Assembly (NCBI GenBank): GCA_963819685.1
Contig: CAWFXI010000004.1
Location: forward strand, 107,553-171,552
Length of the DNA stretch: 64,000 nucleotides
Reading direction: 5' to 3'
DNA from: CAIUGU01 sp963819685
Lineage (GTDB): Bacteria; Pseudomonadota; Gammaproteobacteria; Steroidobacterales; Steroidobacteraceae
In this document: one piece after another, positions 36,389 to 44,215 of the stretch
How the letters are laid out: every line of letters begins with the position of its first letter
Position numbering within the stretch: the stretch's first letter is position 1
Translations under genes and position numbers: made by a program
Notes under the pieces: model-generated
Seen by the model: the letters and a program-made list of their open reading frames with translations, nothing else
What the model was told of the DNA's origin: nothing
The model's database searches: none

Positions 36389-37972
36389 TCAGAGCGGTGG
36401 CAGCGAAGTGCACGCCGTGCCAGTGGTACCGAAATCCGCCGTCGCCGAATTGCAGGTCCATCCCGCATACCAGGTATCACTGGCGTCCTTGACCGCACCG
36501 ATGTAGTTGGTCGTATCGAACAGCGCATCAACCGTCTTTGGATCGATGGCTGTGCGAGCGGCTTCGTTCGCGCCCATTGACATAAGTGCCAGTCAGACTC
36601 GCCGTGAAGGCGGACGTATTATTGGTGCCTGCGTTGAAGACATCGGCAACCTGCTGCGCCGTGACACCGCCGGTGCCGACAAACGTGCGTCCCGCCGCAC
36701 TGCATCGCCACCGAGCTGAACACCGGCGGACCGAGCTTCTCGATGGCAGGGTTGGCCGTGAGAATATTCGTGCCGTTGAGACGCAGGCAGGGCATCGAAC
36801 TGGTCACCACACCATTCACCAGCGTCGCGTCAGCACCGCCACGGAACAGCATGGCTGCCTGGTTGCCCGAAGTGACATTGCGATGAATGAAGGTGAAGTT
36901 CGCCAGTTTCAGGTGGGTGCGCGGCGTCTGCGATTCCAGCGCGTTGGCGGAATCCAGTTCGATCATCGAGTCGGGGTTGCCGCTGGTTTTTTGCACGGCG
37001 ATCACGTACTGCAAGCGTTGCCTGCCAGCCCGTGTCGATGTCGATGTTGTCGTCATCGGCGCCCGTCAGTACCAGGTATCGCATGCTCACGCGACCGCCG
37101 AAGTTCTCGAACGCGTCATCCGAACTGTTGTGCGAATGGATGTGATCGATCGTCGTGCCGCTGCCAACGCCGCCGAGCGTCAGCGACTGCAGTTCGCTGT
37201 CGCCGGACAGGACGTAACCGGAGTAGCGGATCTGCACGTACTTCATCGTGCCGCTGTTGTCAGTGGGCGTAGCGCCGCCGAAATAGGCGGGATCCGCCGC
37301 GCCCTCGGTCTGGCGTTCACAGTTGACCGACCCGGGGGTGGCGGCAGGCGCAACGGTGCAGTCCGTGATCGGCGCGCGGCCAAGCAGCACGACGCCGCCC
37401 CACTGTCCCTGCGAATTGTCGGTGGTGAGTCCCAGCACGTTGTCGCGGCTCGTGAAGACGATCGGCTGAGTGGCCGTACCAACCGCGTTGATGCGGTTAC
37501 CGCGATTGACGGCAAGCCAGGACACACCCGTCGATGCATAAACGATCACGCCCGGCTGGATGGTCAGCACGACCGCTGCATCGGCCGTTGGCGCCGCGCC
37601 ACGGTCCAGACCGACGTCAACACGACCCCCCAGGGAATACAGCAAACCCGGAATGCGCGTCAGCGTCGTGCTGCGAGTAAAGCGGGCCGGCAGTTCGCAG
37701 ATGCGATAAGTGCCGGTTGGTCCGGTAATCGTGCCGCGGTCGGTCAAGCCCGCGGTATCCTCGATCGTCGGACAGCCTGCGGCTGGCTGGACCAGCGCAG
37801 GACCGGCAGGCGCCGGGGCCGGCGCGGGTGCTTGCACCGGCGCGGGATTGTTGATCGTGATATTGCCACCGCTACCGGGCGAGGCAATTTCATCCGCTCC
37901 GCCGCCGCACGCAGCCAGCGCCGCGCAGGCGCTCAACAAGGGGACCAATCGTTCGATATGTGGCCGGACCAT
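36389..37972 (-). CDS. Predicted surface lipoprotein, beta-helix-like, partner of the TonB receptor (three frame breaks)
   Basis: From the ATG at 37972 a lipoprotein signal ends LAACGGGAD (Cys22), followed by a Gly/Asn and a Pro/Ala linker. The main body is rich in parallel-beta-helix-like strands: VVLTIQPGVIVYASTGVS, NRINAVGTATQPIVFTS, GQWGGVVLLGRAPI, YVQIRYSGYV, TIDHIHSHNSSDDAFENFGG and DDDNIDIDTGW. The frame changes near 37015, 36687 and 36573-36575; removing one base at each gives a continuous 526-residue protein ending TACTSLPPL. I recognise no enzymatic motif. Position directly before a TonB receptor and behind a Pho box suggests an outer-membrane lipoprotein that captures or hands substrate to the receptor, comparable in role but not in sequence to SusD. 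This function is inference. Confidence 0.75.
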
Positions 37973-38074
37973 GAGTTCTCCGTTCCGGCAAGGCCGGACT
38001 CAGTTGAAATTCTGGCGCATCGCAGCGACCTCGTTGGCCTGTTGCTGCACCGTAAGACAATCGTAGTCGGCGTA

Positions 38075-38103
38075 TGTGACCGCCAAATGACAAGCCGGTG
38101 ACA
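38075..38103 (-). promoter_or_regulatory. Triple-repeat Pho box upstream of the lipoprotein/TonB-receptor operon
   Basis: On the minus strand CTGTCAC, TTGTCAT and CGGTCAC follow each other with 4-base spacers, an exact 11-base period over three half-sites. The first two match the PhoB consensus almost perfectly. TACGAT lies 10 bases downstream as a possible -10, the spacing expected when PhoB replaces the -35. The site is about 100 bases before the lipoprotein ATG. Confidence 0.8.
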
Positions 38104-38379
38104 GGACCACTGCAGAGCCCGCGGTGGCAGGAAGAATGGAATCAGCTCGTTCGATGACGGAGCGCTGTCATTCGGTCTGTCCGCAAGAAGGAGCCGGTCT
38201 CCCTGGTGCGAACAGAGACATTGGTCCCGTGAACGAGACTACGAGCGCGGAATCGAACTGGCGAAGCGCGTTGTCAGGACACGCATCACGAAAGTGCACA
38301 ATGGGGAACGTGGATGTCAGTGACGCACAATTGTCAGCTCGCCGAGCGTCGTGATGATCCAGAACTGAATATCAGCCGC
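38104..38379. other. Intergenic region between phoR end and the Pho box
   Basis: This 276-base stretch follows the phoR stop and precedes the Pho-controlled operon. I see no gene, no clear terminator and no sigma-70 promoter. A CTGTCAT at 38165-38171 on the plus strand has no properly phased partner. Confidence 0.4.
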
Positions 38380-39736
38380 TCAGTGCGAGGTCGGAGCAAG
38401 CCCTGCCTGAAGGACGGCGCGACGCTCCGGCTGCAGCAGTCGGTCAGGAGGAAAGTGGCAAGTAAACGTGCTGCCCTTCCCCTCCTTGCTCTCGATCGTC
38501 AGCGTCGCTCCATGACGTTGCAGGGCATGCTTCACGATCGCGAGCCCCAGACCGGAACCTCCGATTTTCCTGGAGCGGCCGGCATCGACACGGTAGAAGC
38601 GTTCAGTCAGTCGCGGGATGTGCTCCGCGGCGATGCCAATACCGGTGTCGCGCACGGCGAGATGCCCCCCCGCACTGTCCACCCACCAGCGAATTTCGAT
38701 TTCTCCCTCTGCCGGAGTGTATTTGACGGCGTTCGTGACGAGGTTCGAGAAAACGGAATGGAGCTCACTCTCGGCACCTCGCAGATGAGCATCGGTTTCC
38801 GCATTCAGCACAATCGTCTTTGGGACGCACCTCCTGCGACATCAGATCACGTCGCAGCAGCGCCAGCATACCGCCGACATCCACGTCCTGGTCTTCTGGC
38901 GCTGACCCGCTCGCCTCCAGGCGTGACAGTTCCAGCAGATCGTTGATGATTCCGCCCATCCTGTCAGCCTGGCGCCGCATTTCCTGAACGGGTTCGCGCC
39001 ACATCGCATCGAGCTGCGGTTCCTCGGCGAGTGCATCCAGATACCCGGCTATCACGGTGAGCGGCGAACGCATCTCGTGAGAGGCATTCGCCACGAAATC
39101 GCGGCGAATGGATTCAATGCGAATCTCGCGAGTGACGTCGCGGACGATTACCAGTTTCTGTTCGGAGGCGGCTGTCGTCACCAGGTGCAGTTCGAGCCAG
39201 CGATCGCCTTTGAGCGGCTTGTGAATGGTGACGGATGGACGACTGCCGGATTCCTTCAGGTACTGGATGAACTGTGGGTCTCGCACCAGGTTCTCGATGC
39301 GGATGCCAAAGTCCAGCTTGCGCCTGAGGCCGAGCCACAACGCGGCATTTCGATTGAACCAGATGATCTCGTTGTTTGGACCAAGGAGAATGGCTCCGTC
39401 CGGCATCGCTGCGGTCAGACGACGGAATTCCCGCAGCAACCTGACGACTCGCGCCTTGTGATAGTTCTTGCGGCGATAGATGCGACTGACGGTCGCGATA
39501 ACCTCGCCCCATGGTCCGCTGATGTCGGGAGGCGGCTGTGTACGCCGACGCCGCAGCCACCGATCGAGGCGCAGCAGATTGATGATCTGGACGGCGAGAT
39601 AGATCGCCAGTACCGCAACCAGGATTGCGCTCATGTGCCCGAAGATCAGGCCGGCCAGAAGGGCCACGAGCAGCGCCCCCGCAAGTCTCAAGAGGGCCTG
39701 GCCTGTCGTGCCGGAAAGGGCCCTCCCGAAGAGCAT
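38380..39736 (-). CDS. phoR: Phosphate regulon sensor kinase PhoR (one frame break)
   Basis: PhoR is the membrane histidine kinase/phosphatase for PhoB. Two N-terminal membrane helices (about residues 12-55) are followed by a basic linker, a PAS domain (AAMPDGAILLGPNNEIIWFN), and a DHp domain with His220 in FVANASHEMRSPLTVIAGYL. After EVRPK the frame is lost; removing one base near 38818 gives TIVLNAETDAHL and then the ATPase N-box SNLVTNAVKYTP, DTGIGIAAEHIPRL and GGSGLGLAIVKHAL. The corrected length is 451 residues. Its ATG overlaps the phoB stop by one base. Confidence 0.94.
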
Positions 39737-40431
39737 CAGGCCGCTCGGGTGGAGAACCGGTAGCCGGAACCGCGGACAGTCTGGACGAACCGGTCGTAGC
39801 CAAACACTTCCAGCGCCTTGCGCAGTCGTCTGATGTGCACGTCTACCGTCCGCTCTTCAACGTATACATTGCCGCCCCACACGCGATCGAGCAGCTGCGC
39901 CCGACTGTAGACCCTTTCGGGATGCGTCATGAAGAACGACAGCAGCCGATACTCCGTCGGCCCCAACTGTACCGTGCCCTCTCCAGCCATGACCCGATGA
40001 CTCGCGGCGTCGAGCACGAGTCCATCGGCATCGATGACTTCTTCAGTGCCGCCCTGCGAAGTCCGCCGCAGCACCGCATTGATCCGTGCCAGCAGCTCGC
40101 GAGGCGAGAACGGCTTCGTTACATAGTCGTCCGCACCCCCTTCGAGACCCATGACCTTGTCCTGTTCTTCGGCGCGCGCTGTCAACATGATGACGGGCAC
40201 TTCCTGGGTTTCCTTGTCTCGCTTCAACGCGCGAGTGAGTTCGAGACCACTCATGTCCGGCAACATCCAGTCGACCAGAATCAGGTCCGGCCGATGATCG
40301 GCAATGCTGGCGCGGGCCGCACTGACGTCTTCGACCTCACGCACCTCGAATCCACTGCGACGCAGCCCAAATGCAATCATCTCGCGAATGGGCCGTTCAT
40401 CTTCGACAATCAATATCTGCTTGTTGGCCAT
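39736..40431 (-). CDS. phoB: Phosphate regulon response regulator PhoB
   Basis: PhoB binds Pho boxes when phosphorylated by PhoR under phosphate limitation. The receiver domain starts ILIVEDERPIREMIAFGLRR and carries Asp54 in LILVDWMLPDMSGLEL and the conserved Lys in DYVTKPFSPRELLARI. The C-terminal winged helix has LGPTEYRLLSFFMTHPERVY and ERTVDVHIRRLRKALE, the recognition helix typical of PhoB. Length is 231 residues from the ATG at 40431. Four candidate Pho boxes lie within 12.5 kb of it. Confidence 0.97.
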   Translation of the reverse strand: MANKQILIVEDERPIREMIAFGLRRSGFEVREVEDVSAARASIADHRPDLILVDWMLPDMSGLELTRALKRDKETQEVPVIMLTARAEEQDKVMGLEGGADDYVTKPFSPRELLARINAVLRRTSQGGTEEVIDADGLVLDAASHRVMAGEGTVQLGPTEYRLLSFFMTHPERVYSRAQLLDRVWGGNVYVEERTVDVHIRRLRKALEVFGYDRFVQTVRGSGYRFSTRAA

Positions 40432-40504
40432 GTGTCTTGAGCTGATTCCCTTTAACTTCAATTACTTGAATATCAATGATTGCGAAGATATTACAGCAAG
40501 TAAT

Positions 40505-40522
40505 TGTGACACTTGGGTGACT
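40505..40522 (-). promoter_or_regulatory. Candidate Pho box upstream of phoB
   Basis: Minus strand AGTCACC, a CAAG spacer (the same spacer as at pstS) and TGTCACA form two half-sites at 11-base period, 74 bases before the phoB ATG. It would give the usual positive autoregulation of phoBR. Confidence 0.55.
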
Positions 40523-40537
40523 GGGCCCTCTTTCCCG

Positions 40538-41206
40538 CTACGCAGACTTGATCCAGGCCACCTGGTCGCGCAGGTACACCGGCATGGCCTCTGCCGCGGA
40601 ACGGCCCTCCCCGCGAAGCAGTGCCCGTTCGCCCAGTAACGCAATTTCAGCCGCCCGTGGCAAAGCCGTTGCATCGATTCGCAGCGTGGCGAACCGCTCT
40701 TTGAGATCAGGATAGGCGCGAAATCCGGTTCCTGCGCCCACAGCGATCGGCCGACCCTCCAGGGTTACTGCCAGCGGTGGACTCACCTGCTCATCATTCA
40801 GAGAGAGCAGGTCGCCATCCTCGGCGAACCCAAACAGCCCCCAGTAAACCTCGTTCATCCGGGCATCCATGCACACGAGAACTTCCTCGCCAGGTGCCGC
40901 CACCTGTTGCGCAACTGCAGCCAGATCTGAAATGCCAACCACTGGCAAGCCACTGCCGAGACTCAGTCCTTGAATGACTCCAACGGCGATCCGTACACCC
41001 GTAAAGGCACCAGGGCCACGTCCGAACACCAGGCCATCCAGCTCATCAAGACCAATGCCGGCTTCTTCCAGTACTTCCTTGATCATGGGAAGCAGCAGCT
41101 CGGCATGGCCACGCGCTGTCAGCACTCGCCGCTCAAGGGTATTACCTGCACTTCTGACGGCGACCGAACACTGTTCGGTTGCAGTATCGATGGCCAACAA
41201 CTTCAC
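40538..41206 (-). CDS. tsaB: tRNA threonylcarbamoyladenosine protein TsaB
   Basis: TsaB is the ASKHA-fold partner of TsaD in making t6A37 in tRNAs that read ANN codons. The 222-residue protein begins LLAIDTATEQCSVAV and has GRGPGAFTGVRIAVGVIQGL, the nucleotide-fold block, and VCMDARMNEVYWG. It starts at a GTG at 41206 overlapping the preceding helicase stop as GTGA, so the two are co-translated. Both are oriented towards phoB. Confidence 0.95.
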   Translation of the reverse strand: MKLLAIDTATEQCSVAVRSAGNTLERRVLTARGHAELLLPMIKEVLEEAGIGLDELDGLVFGRGPGAFTGVRIAVGVIQGLSLGSGLPVVGISDLAAVAQQVAAPGEEVLVCMDARMNEVYWGLFGFAEDGDLLSLNDEQVSPPLAVTLEGRPIAVGAGTGFRAYPDLKERFATLRIDATALPRAAEIALLGERALLRGEGRSAAEAMPVYLRDQVAWIKSA

Positions 41207-43200
41207 GTGGCTTGCCCCACTGCGTGTTCAGTGGTTAACGGTACGTGCTCGATCCCTGCTTTGCTCAACTTCTGCTCAAGAAAGCGGGTGACTTCGCTGA
41301 GTACTTCAGTGCGCGGCATGGCTGGCAGACTGTTGAGAAAGATGCGCCCGTAGGGCCTTGAGCTGAGTCTCTGGTCGCACAGCACGACGACGCCAAAATC
41401 TTCGGCATCACGAATCAGGCGACCGACTCCCTGTTTCAGCGCAATGACCGCCTGCGGAATCTGCTCATCGAAGAACGGATTGCCGCCCTGTCGCGCGATG
41501 GCATCGAGGCGGGCCTTCAGTACCGGATCATCGGGTACCGCAAAGGGCAGCTTGTCGATGACTACGACCGCCAGCGCGCTGCCCTTGACGTCGACGCCTT
41601 CCCAGAAGCTGCCCGTCCCGAGCAGAACTGCGTTTCCATACTGGCGAAACCGCTGCAAGAGGACATCACGCGGTGCGTCCCCCTGAACGAGCACCGGGAA
41701 GGGCGCTGAATTCTGCATCACGGCTGCGAGAATCCCGGCGGCTTCGCGCAATGCACGGTGACTCGTGAACAGCAGGAAAGCACGGCCGCCACTCGCAGCC
41801 AGCACCGGCCACGCAGCTTCGATGACCTGGCGTGTGTGACGTCTCGAAGCGGGCGCCTCGAGTCCAGGTGGCAGGTAGAGCAATGCCTGCTCGGCATAAT
41901 TGAAGGGACTACCAAAACGTACGGCCAAGGCATCGTCCAGCCCGAGCCGGCGCTTGAAGTGACTGAAATCCTCACCGACAGCCAGCGTCGCGGACGTATA
42001 GATCCACGAGCACGGGCGAGCAGCGACCAACGCGCCCAGCTGCTTTGCCGTATCGACAGGGACATAGTGCGCAGTAAATCCGCTTTGGGCCGATTGCACC
42101 CATCGAATTCCGTCCAGAACCTGGGCTGCATCATTGGGTGCCAGCAGTACCTCGAAACGCTCGGCGATTTCCCCGGCTCGGCGTCTGAGCGAAGACATGG
42201 AAGCATTGTCGGCTGCCACCGGCTCTAGCATTGACTTGAGCGCCCGAAGATCCGCGCCTAGCAACTCCAGTGCCTCGACGAATGAGGCAGGCCATGACAC
42301 CGCATCCAGACGCTCTCCTTGGCCTCGGAGCGCACCCTCGGCGTCTGCGATGCGCCGTTCAAATGTCTGCGCCCAGGTTCCGGCACTGCCGTCTTGTGTG
42401 CTCATCAGCATCAGTTCAGCGACCACGTCGCGAGCCAGTGACTGCAGTTGTCGAGTACTGACCGACAGGCCGAGAAACTGCGTGGCGACGTCGGGTAACT
42501 GATGCGCCTCGTCTATCACGATTGCATCCGCACCTGGCAACAGGTCGCCAAAGCCCTCTTCCTTGAGCACGAGATCCGCCATCAATAGATGGTGGTTGAT
42601 GATGACGATGTCAGCCGCCTGGGCATCGCGTCGTGCTGCAACGACGTGGCATCGCTGATATTCGGGGCATTCGGCCTGCAGGCAGTTGTCTCGCGTCGAA
42701 GTAACCCAGGGCCATACCGGATGCTGTTCCCCAACCGTGGCGAGTTCGGCAACGTCTCCCCTGACCGTGCTGAACGACCAGCGCCGCACCTGATCGAGTG
42801 CTATGGCGACTTCGCGTTTCAGGCCACGTGACGCCGCCTGTTGCTCAGCCAGCGACAGGCGATGCAGGCACAGGTAGTTCGCGCGACCTTTCAGCAGCGC
42901 AACCTGTACCGGTCGCCCAAGTGCCCGCGTTATCGTGGGCAGATCGCGGTGAAACAACTGATCCTGAAGGGCGCGGGTGCCAGTAGAAATGATTACCCTC
43001 CTGGCAGAAAACAGTGCCGGCACAAGGTAGGCAAATGTCTTGCCGATACCCGTCCCCGCCTCGATCAGCAACTGCTGCGGTTCCTTGAGCGCTGCCGCTA
43101 CGTGTTCCGCCATGGCCACTTGCTCCGCCCGCTCGGTGAATCCATCGATGGTGCTTGCCAACGGCCCCTGGCGACTGAAGAGTTCGGCGATGGCGGTCAT
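41203..43200 (-). CDS. YoaA/DinG-type ATP-dependent DNA helicase
   Basis: Predicted XPD-like superfamily 2 helicase with an iron-sulfur cluster, involved in repair of stalled replication forks. The 665-residue protein has Walker A LIEAGTGIGKTFAYLVPA, four cluster cysteines within about residues 105-185 (ANYLC, then NCLQAECPEYQRC), VIINHHLLMADL, the DEAH box AIVIDEAHQLPD, and C-terminal motifs FLLFTSHRALREA, LLGTGSFWEGVDVKG and QGVGRLIRDAEDFG. The lack of a long C-terminal extension and the coupling to tsaB favour YoaA over DinG. A gene symbol is withheld because the two subfamilies overlap. Confidence 0.92.
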   Translation of the reverse strand: MTAIAELFSRQGPLASTIDGFTERAEQVAMAEHVAAALKEPQQLLIEAGTGIGKTFAYLVPALFSARRVIISTGTRALQDQLFHRDLPTITRALGRPVQVALLKGRANYLCLHRLSLAEQQAASRGLKREVAIALDQVRRWSFSTVRGDVAELATVGEQHPVWPWVTSTRDNCLQAECPEYQRCHVVAARRDAQAADIVIINHHLLMADLVLKEEGFGDLLPGADAIVIDEAHQLPDVATQFLGLSVSTRQLQSLARDVVAELMLMSTQDGSAGTWAQTFERRIADAEGALRGQGERLDAVSWPASFVEALELLGADLRALKSMLEPVAADNASMSSLRRRAGEIAERFEVLLAPNDAAQVLDGIRWVQSAQSGFTAHYVPVDTAKQLGALVAARPCSWIYTSATLAVGEDFSHFKRRLGLDDALAVRFGSPFNYAEQALLYLPPGLEAPASRRHTRQVIEAAWPVLAASGGRAFLLFTSHRALREAAGILAAVMQNSAPFPVLVQGDAPRDVLLQRFRQYGNAVLLGTGSFWEGVDVKGSALAVVVIDKLPFAVPDDPVLKARLDAIARQGGNPFFDEQIPQAVIALKQGVGRLIRDAEDFGVVVLCDQRLSSRPYGRIFLNSLPAMPRTEVLSEVTRFLEQKLSKAGIEHVPLTTEHAVGQAT

Positions 43201-43224
43201 GGTTCAGGCGGCTGGATTCGGCTG

Positions 43225-43767
43225 TCAGCGAAAGACCGCGCGGAAGCGCGCATGGGCAGTTGACCGGGGCGCTAGCGGGTAACGCATCTGCCAACGAATA
43301 TGCGTATAGCGCTCGGGCGGTGCTGGCTTGGCAGCGCCCTGGCCATCCTTGATGAGAAGGTCGCGCGCGGGTGCAAAAGTGAGTCCTCCATCAATGGAAA
43401 ACGATACCTGCGCCCCTGGCGCCGCAGCAGAATCGGCAACGTAACGAGTATTGGCGGGCACTGGTTTGATCACTACTACGTTGTGCGCGGCTTGCTGACT
43501 CGGGTTCGTGATTTTGACGGTGTAATACACCACCTGCCCCTCTCGAAGTTCCCTGGCCGGCACCCATTCATTGACTCGTGTGCCATCAGGCAGCAGCCGG
43601 GCTTCGAGAACAGCTGCAACGGTTTCAACGCCTATCTGAAGCGGCGGGCTTTCAGTCCCTCGCTGCAGATCAGCGTCGGACGCGGCTACGGAAATCCCGC
43701 CCAACCAGGCCCACGTGGCGATGCCAGTCAGCCAGATCCGCACTGATTCTCGGTCGACGATCCGCAT
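43225..43767 (-). CDS. DUF11-like secreted or membrane-anchored protein of unknown function
   Basis: A 180-residue protein from the ATG at 43767. A hydrophobic N-terminal segment (IWLTGIATWAWLGGISVAAS) looks like a signal peptide or anchor. The body has one Ig-like beta-sandwich of the DUF11/'conserved repeat domain' type: VYYTVKITNPSQQAAHNVVV, KPVPANTRYVADSA and SFSIDGGLTFAPA are typical strands. These domains are usually structural parts of surface proteins. No catalytic residues or lipobox are visible. It lies 24 bases upstream of the helicase gene and divergent from the small RNA gene. Confidence 0.75.
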   Translation of the reverse strand: MRIVDRESVRIWLTGIATWAWLGGISVAASDADLQRGTESPPLQIGVETVAAVLEARLLPDGTRVNEWVPARELREGQVVYYTVKITNPSQQAAHNVVVIKPVPANTRYVADSAAAPGAQVSFSIDGGLTFAPARDLLIKDGQGAAKPAPPERYTHIRWQMRYPLAPRSTAHARFRAVFR

Positions 43768-43836
43768 TGCTTCACTGTACGGGGTCGCTGCGCTTTCAGG
43801 AATTGCGGTCAATTCCAAAAATCTTTTTAACGGACG

Positions 43837-43865
43837 TTGACATGCCGCTTGGGTCCTAATATGCT
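43837..43865 (+). promoter_or_regulatory. Consensus sigma-70 promoter of the candidate small RNA
   Basis: TTGACA (43837-43842), exactly 17 bases, TATGCT (43860-43865). The -35 is a perfect consensus and the -10 is strong. No open reading frame begins downstream before an intrinsic terminator 80 bases later. Confidence 0.75.
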
Positions 43866-43871
43866 GCATCG

Positions 43872-43972
43872 CATCAATGTTGCGGCGCGGTAATGTTGGG
43901 TCGCTAGATTAACTTACCGCGCGCTGTTACCGATCCCCCTGTTGCGCCCACCTTTGAGTGGGCGCTTTTTTT
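43872..43972 (+). ncRNA. Candidate ~100-nt small RNA gene
   Basis: The interval from the predicted start (about 43872) to the end of the T tract is bounded by a consensus promoter and a textbook terminator. It contains a first stem-loop, GCGCGGTAA (43885-43893) with TTACCGCGC (43914-43922), a perfect 9-bp stem with a 20-nt loop. A single-stranded linker rich in C (CCGATCCCCCTGTT) follows, then the terminator hairpin. A C-rich linker between two stems is a common seed design for trans-acting sRNAs that pair with Shine-Dalgarno regions. No known RNA family is recognised. It is not the pckG leader, because pckG has a separate promoter 16 bases further on. Confidence 0.65.
43944..43972 (+). terminator. 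Intrinsic terminator of the small RNA
   Basis: GCGCCCAC (43944-43951) pairs with GTGGGCGC (43958-43965) around CTTTGA, followed by seven T bases (43966-43972). It lies on the plus strand, where no protein gene precedes it. Confidence 0.9.
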
Positions 43973-43987
43973 ACCGACGTTGTCGCA

Positions 43988-44015
43988 ATGACAGCCCCCC
44001 CTCGATCGGTATAAT
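43988..44015 (+). promoter_or_regulatory. Candidate pckG promoter
   Basis: ATGACA (43988-43993), 16 bases, TATAAT (44010-44015). The predicted pckG leader is about 195 nt. Between this promoter and the pckG ATG I see no other gene; a GGAGG stands 11 bases before the ATG. Confidence 0.6.
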
Positions 44016-44215
44016 CATTCGCCTGCCCGCAAGCACGACTCGTCGGTTTGGGGCCAGAACTTGGTATTCGTGGTTTTCCCAAGGCGGCACATGGGGTTGC
44101 GCGCCGCAAACCCGTTCCAGAACAGCCATGATGGCTGGATTGCACCCGTTCAGCCGCGTTTGTTCAGGCCGTATGGGAAGCTTAAGTATTCTTGGTTCAG
44201 GAGGCATGATTCGAA

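Noticed and set aside
38165..38182. Plus-strand CTGTCAT followed by TCTGTCC as another Pho box
   Set aside because: The second half-site is 12 rather than 11 bases away and no plus-strand gene follows.
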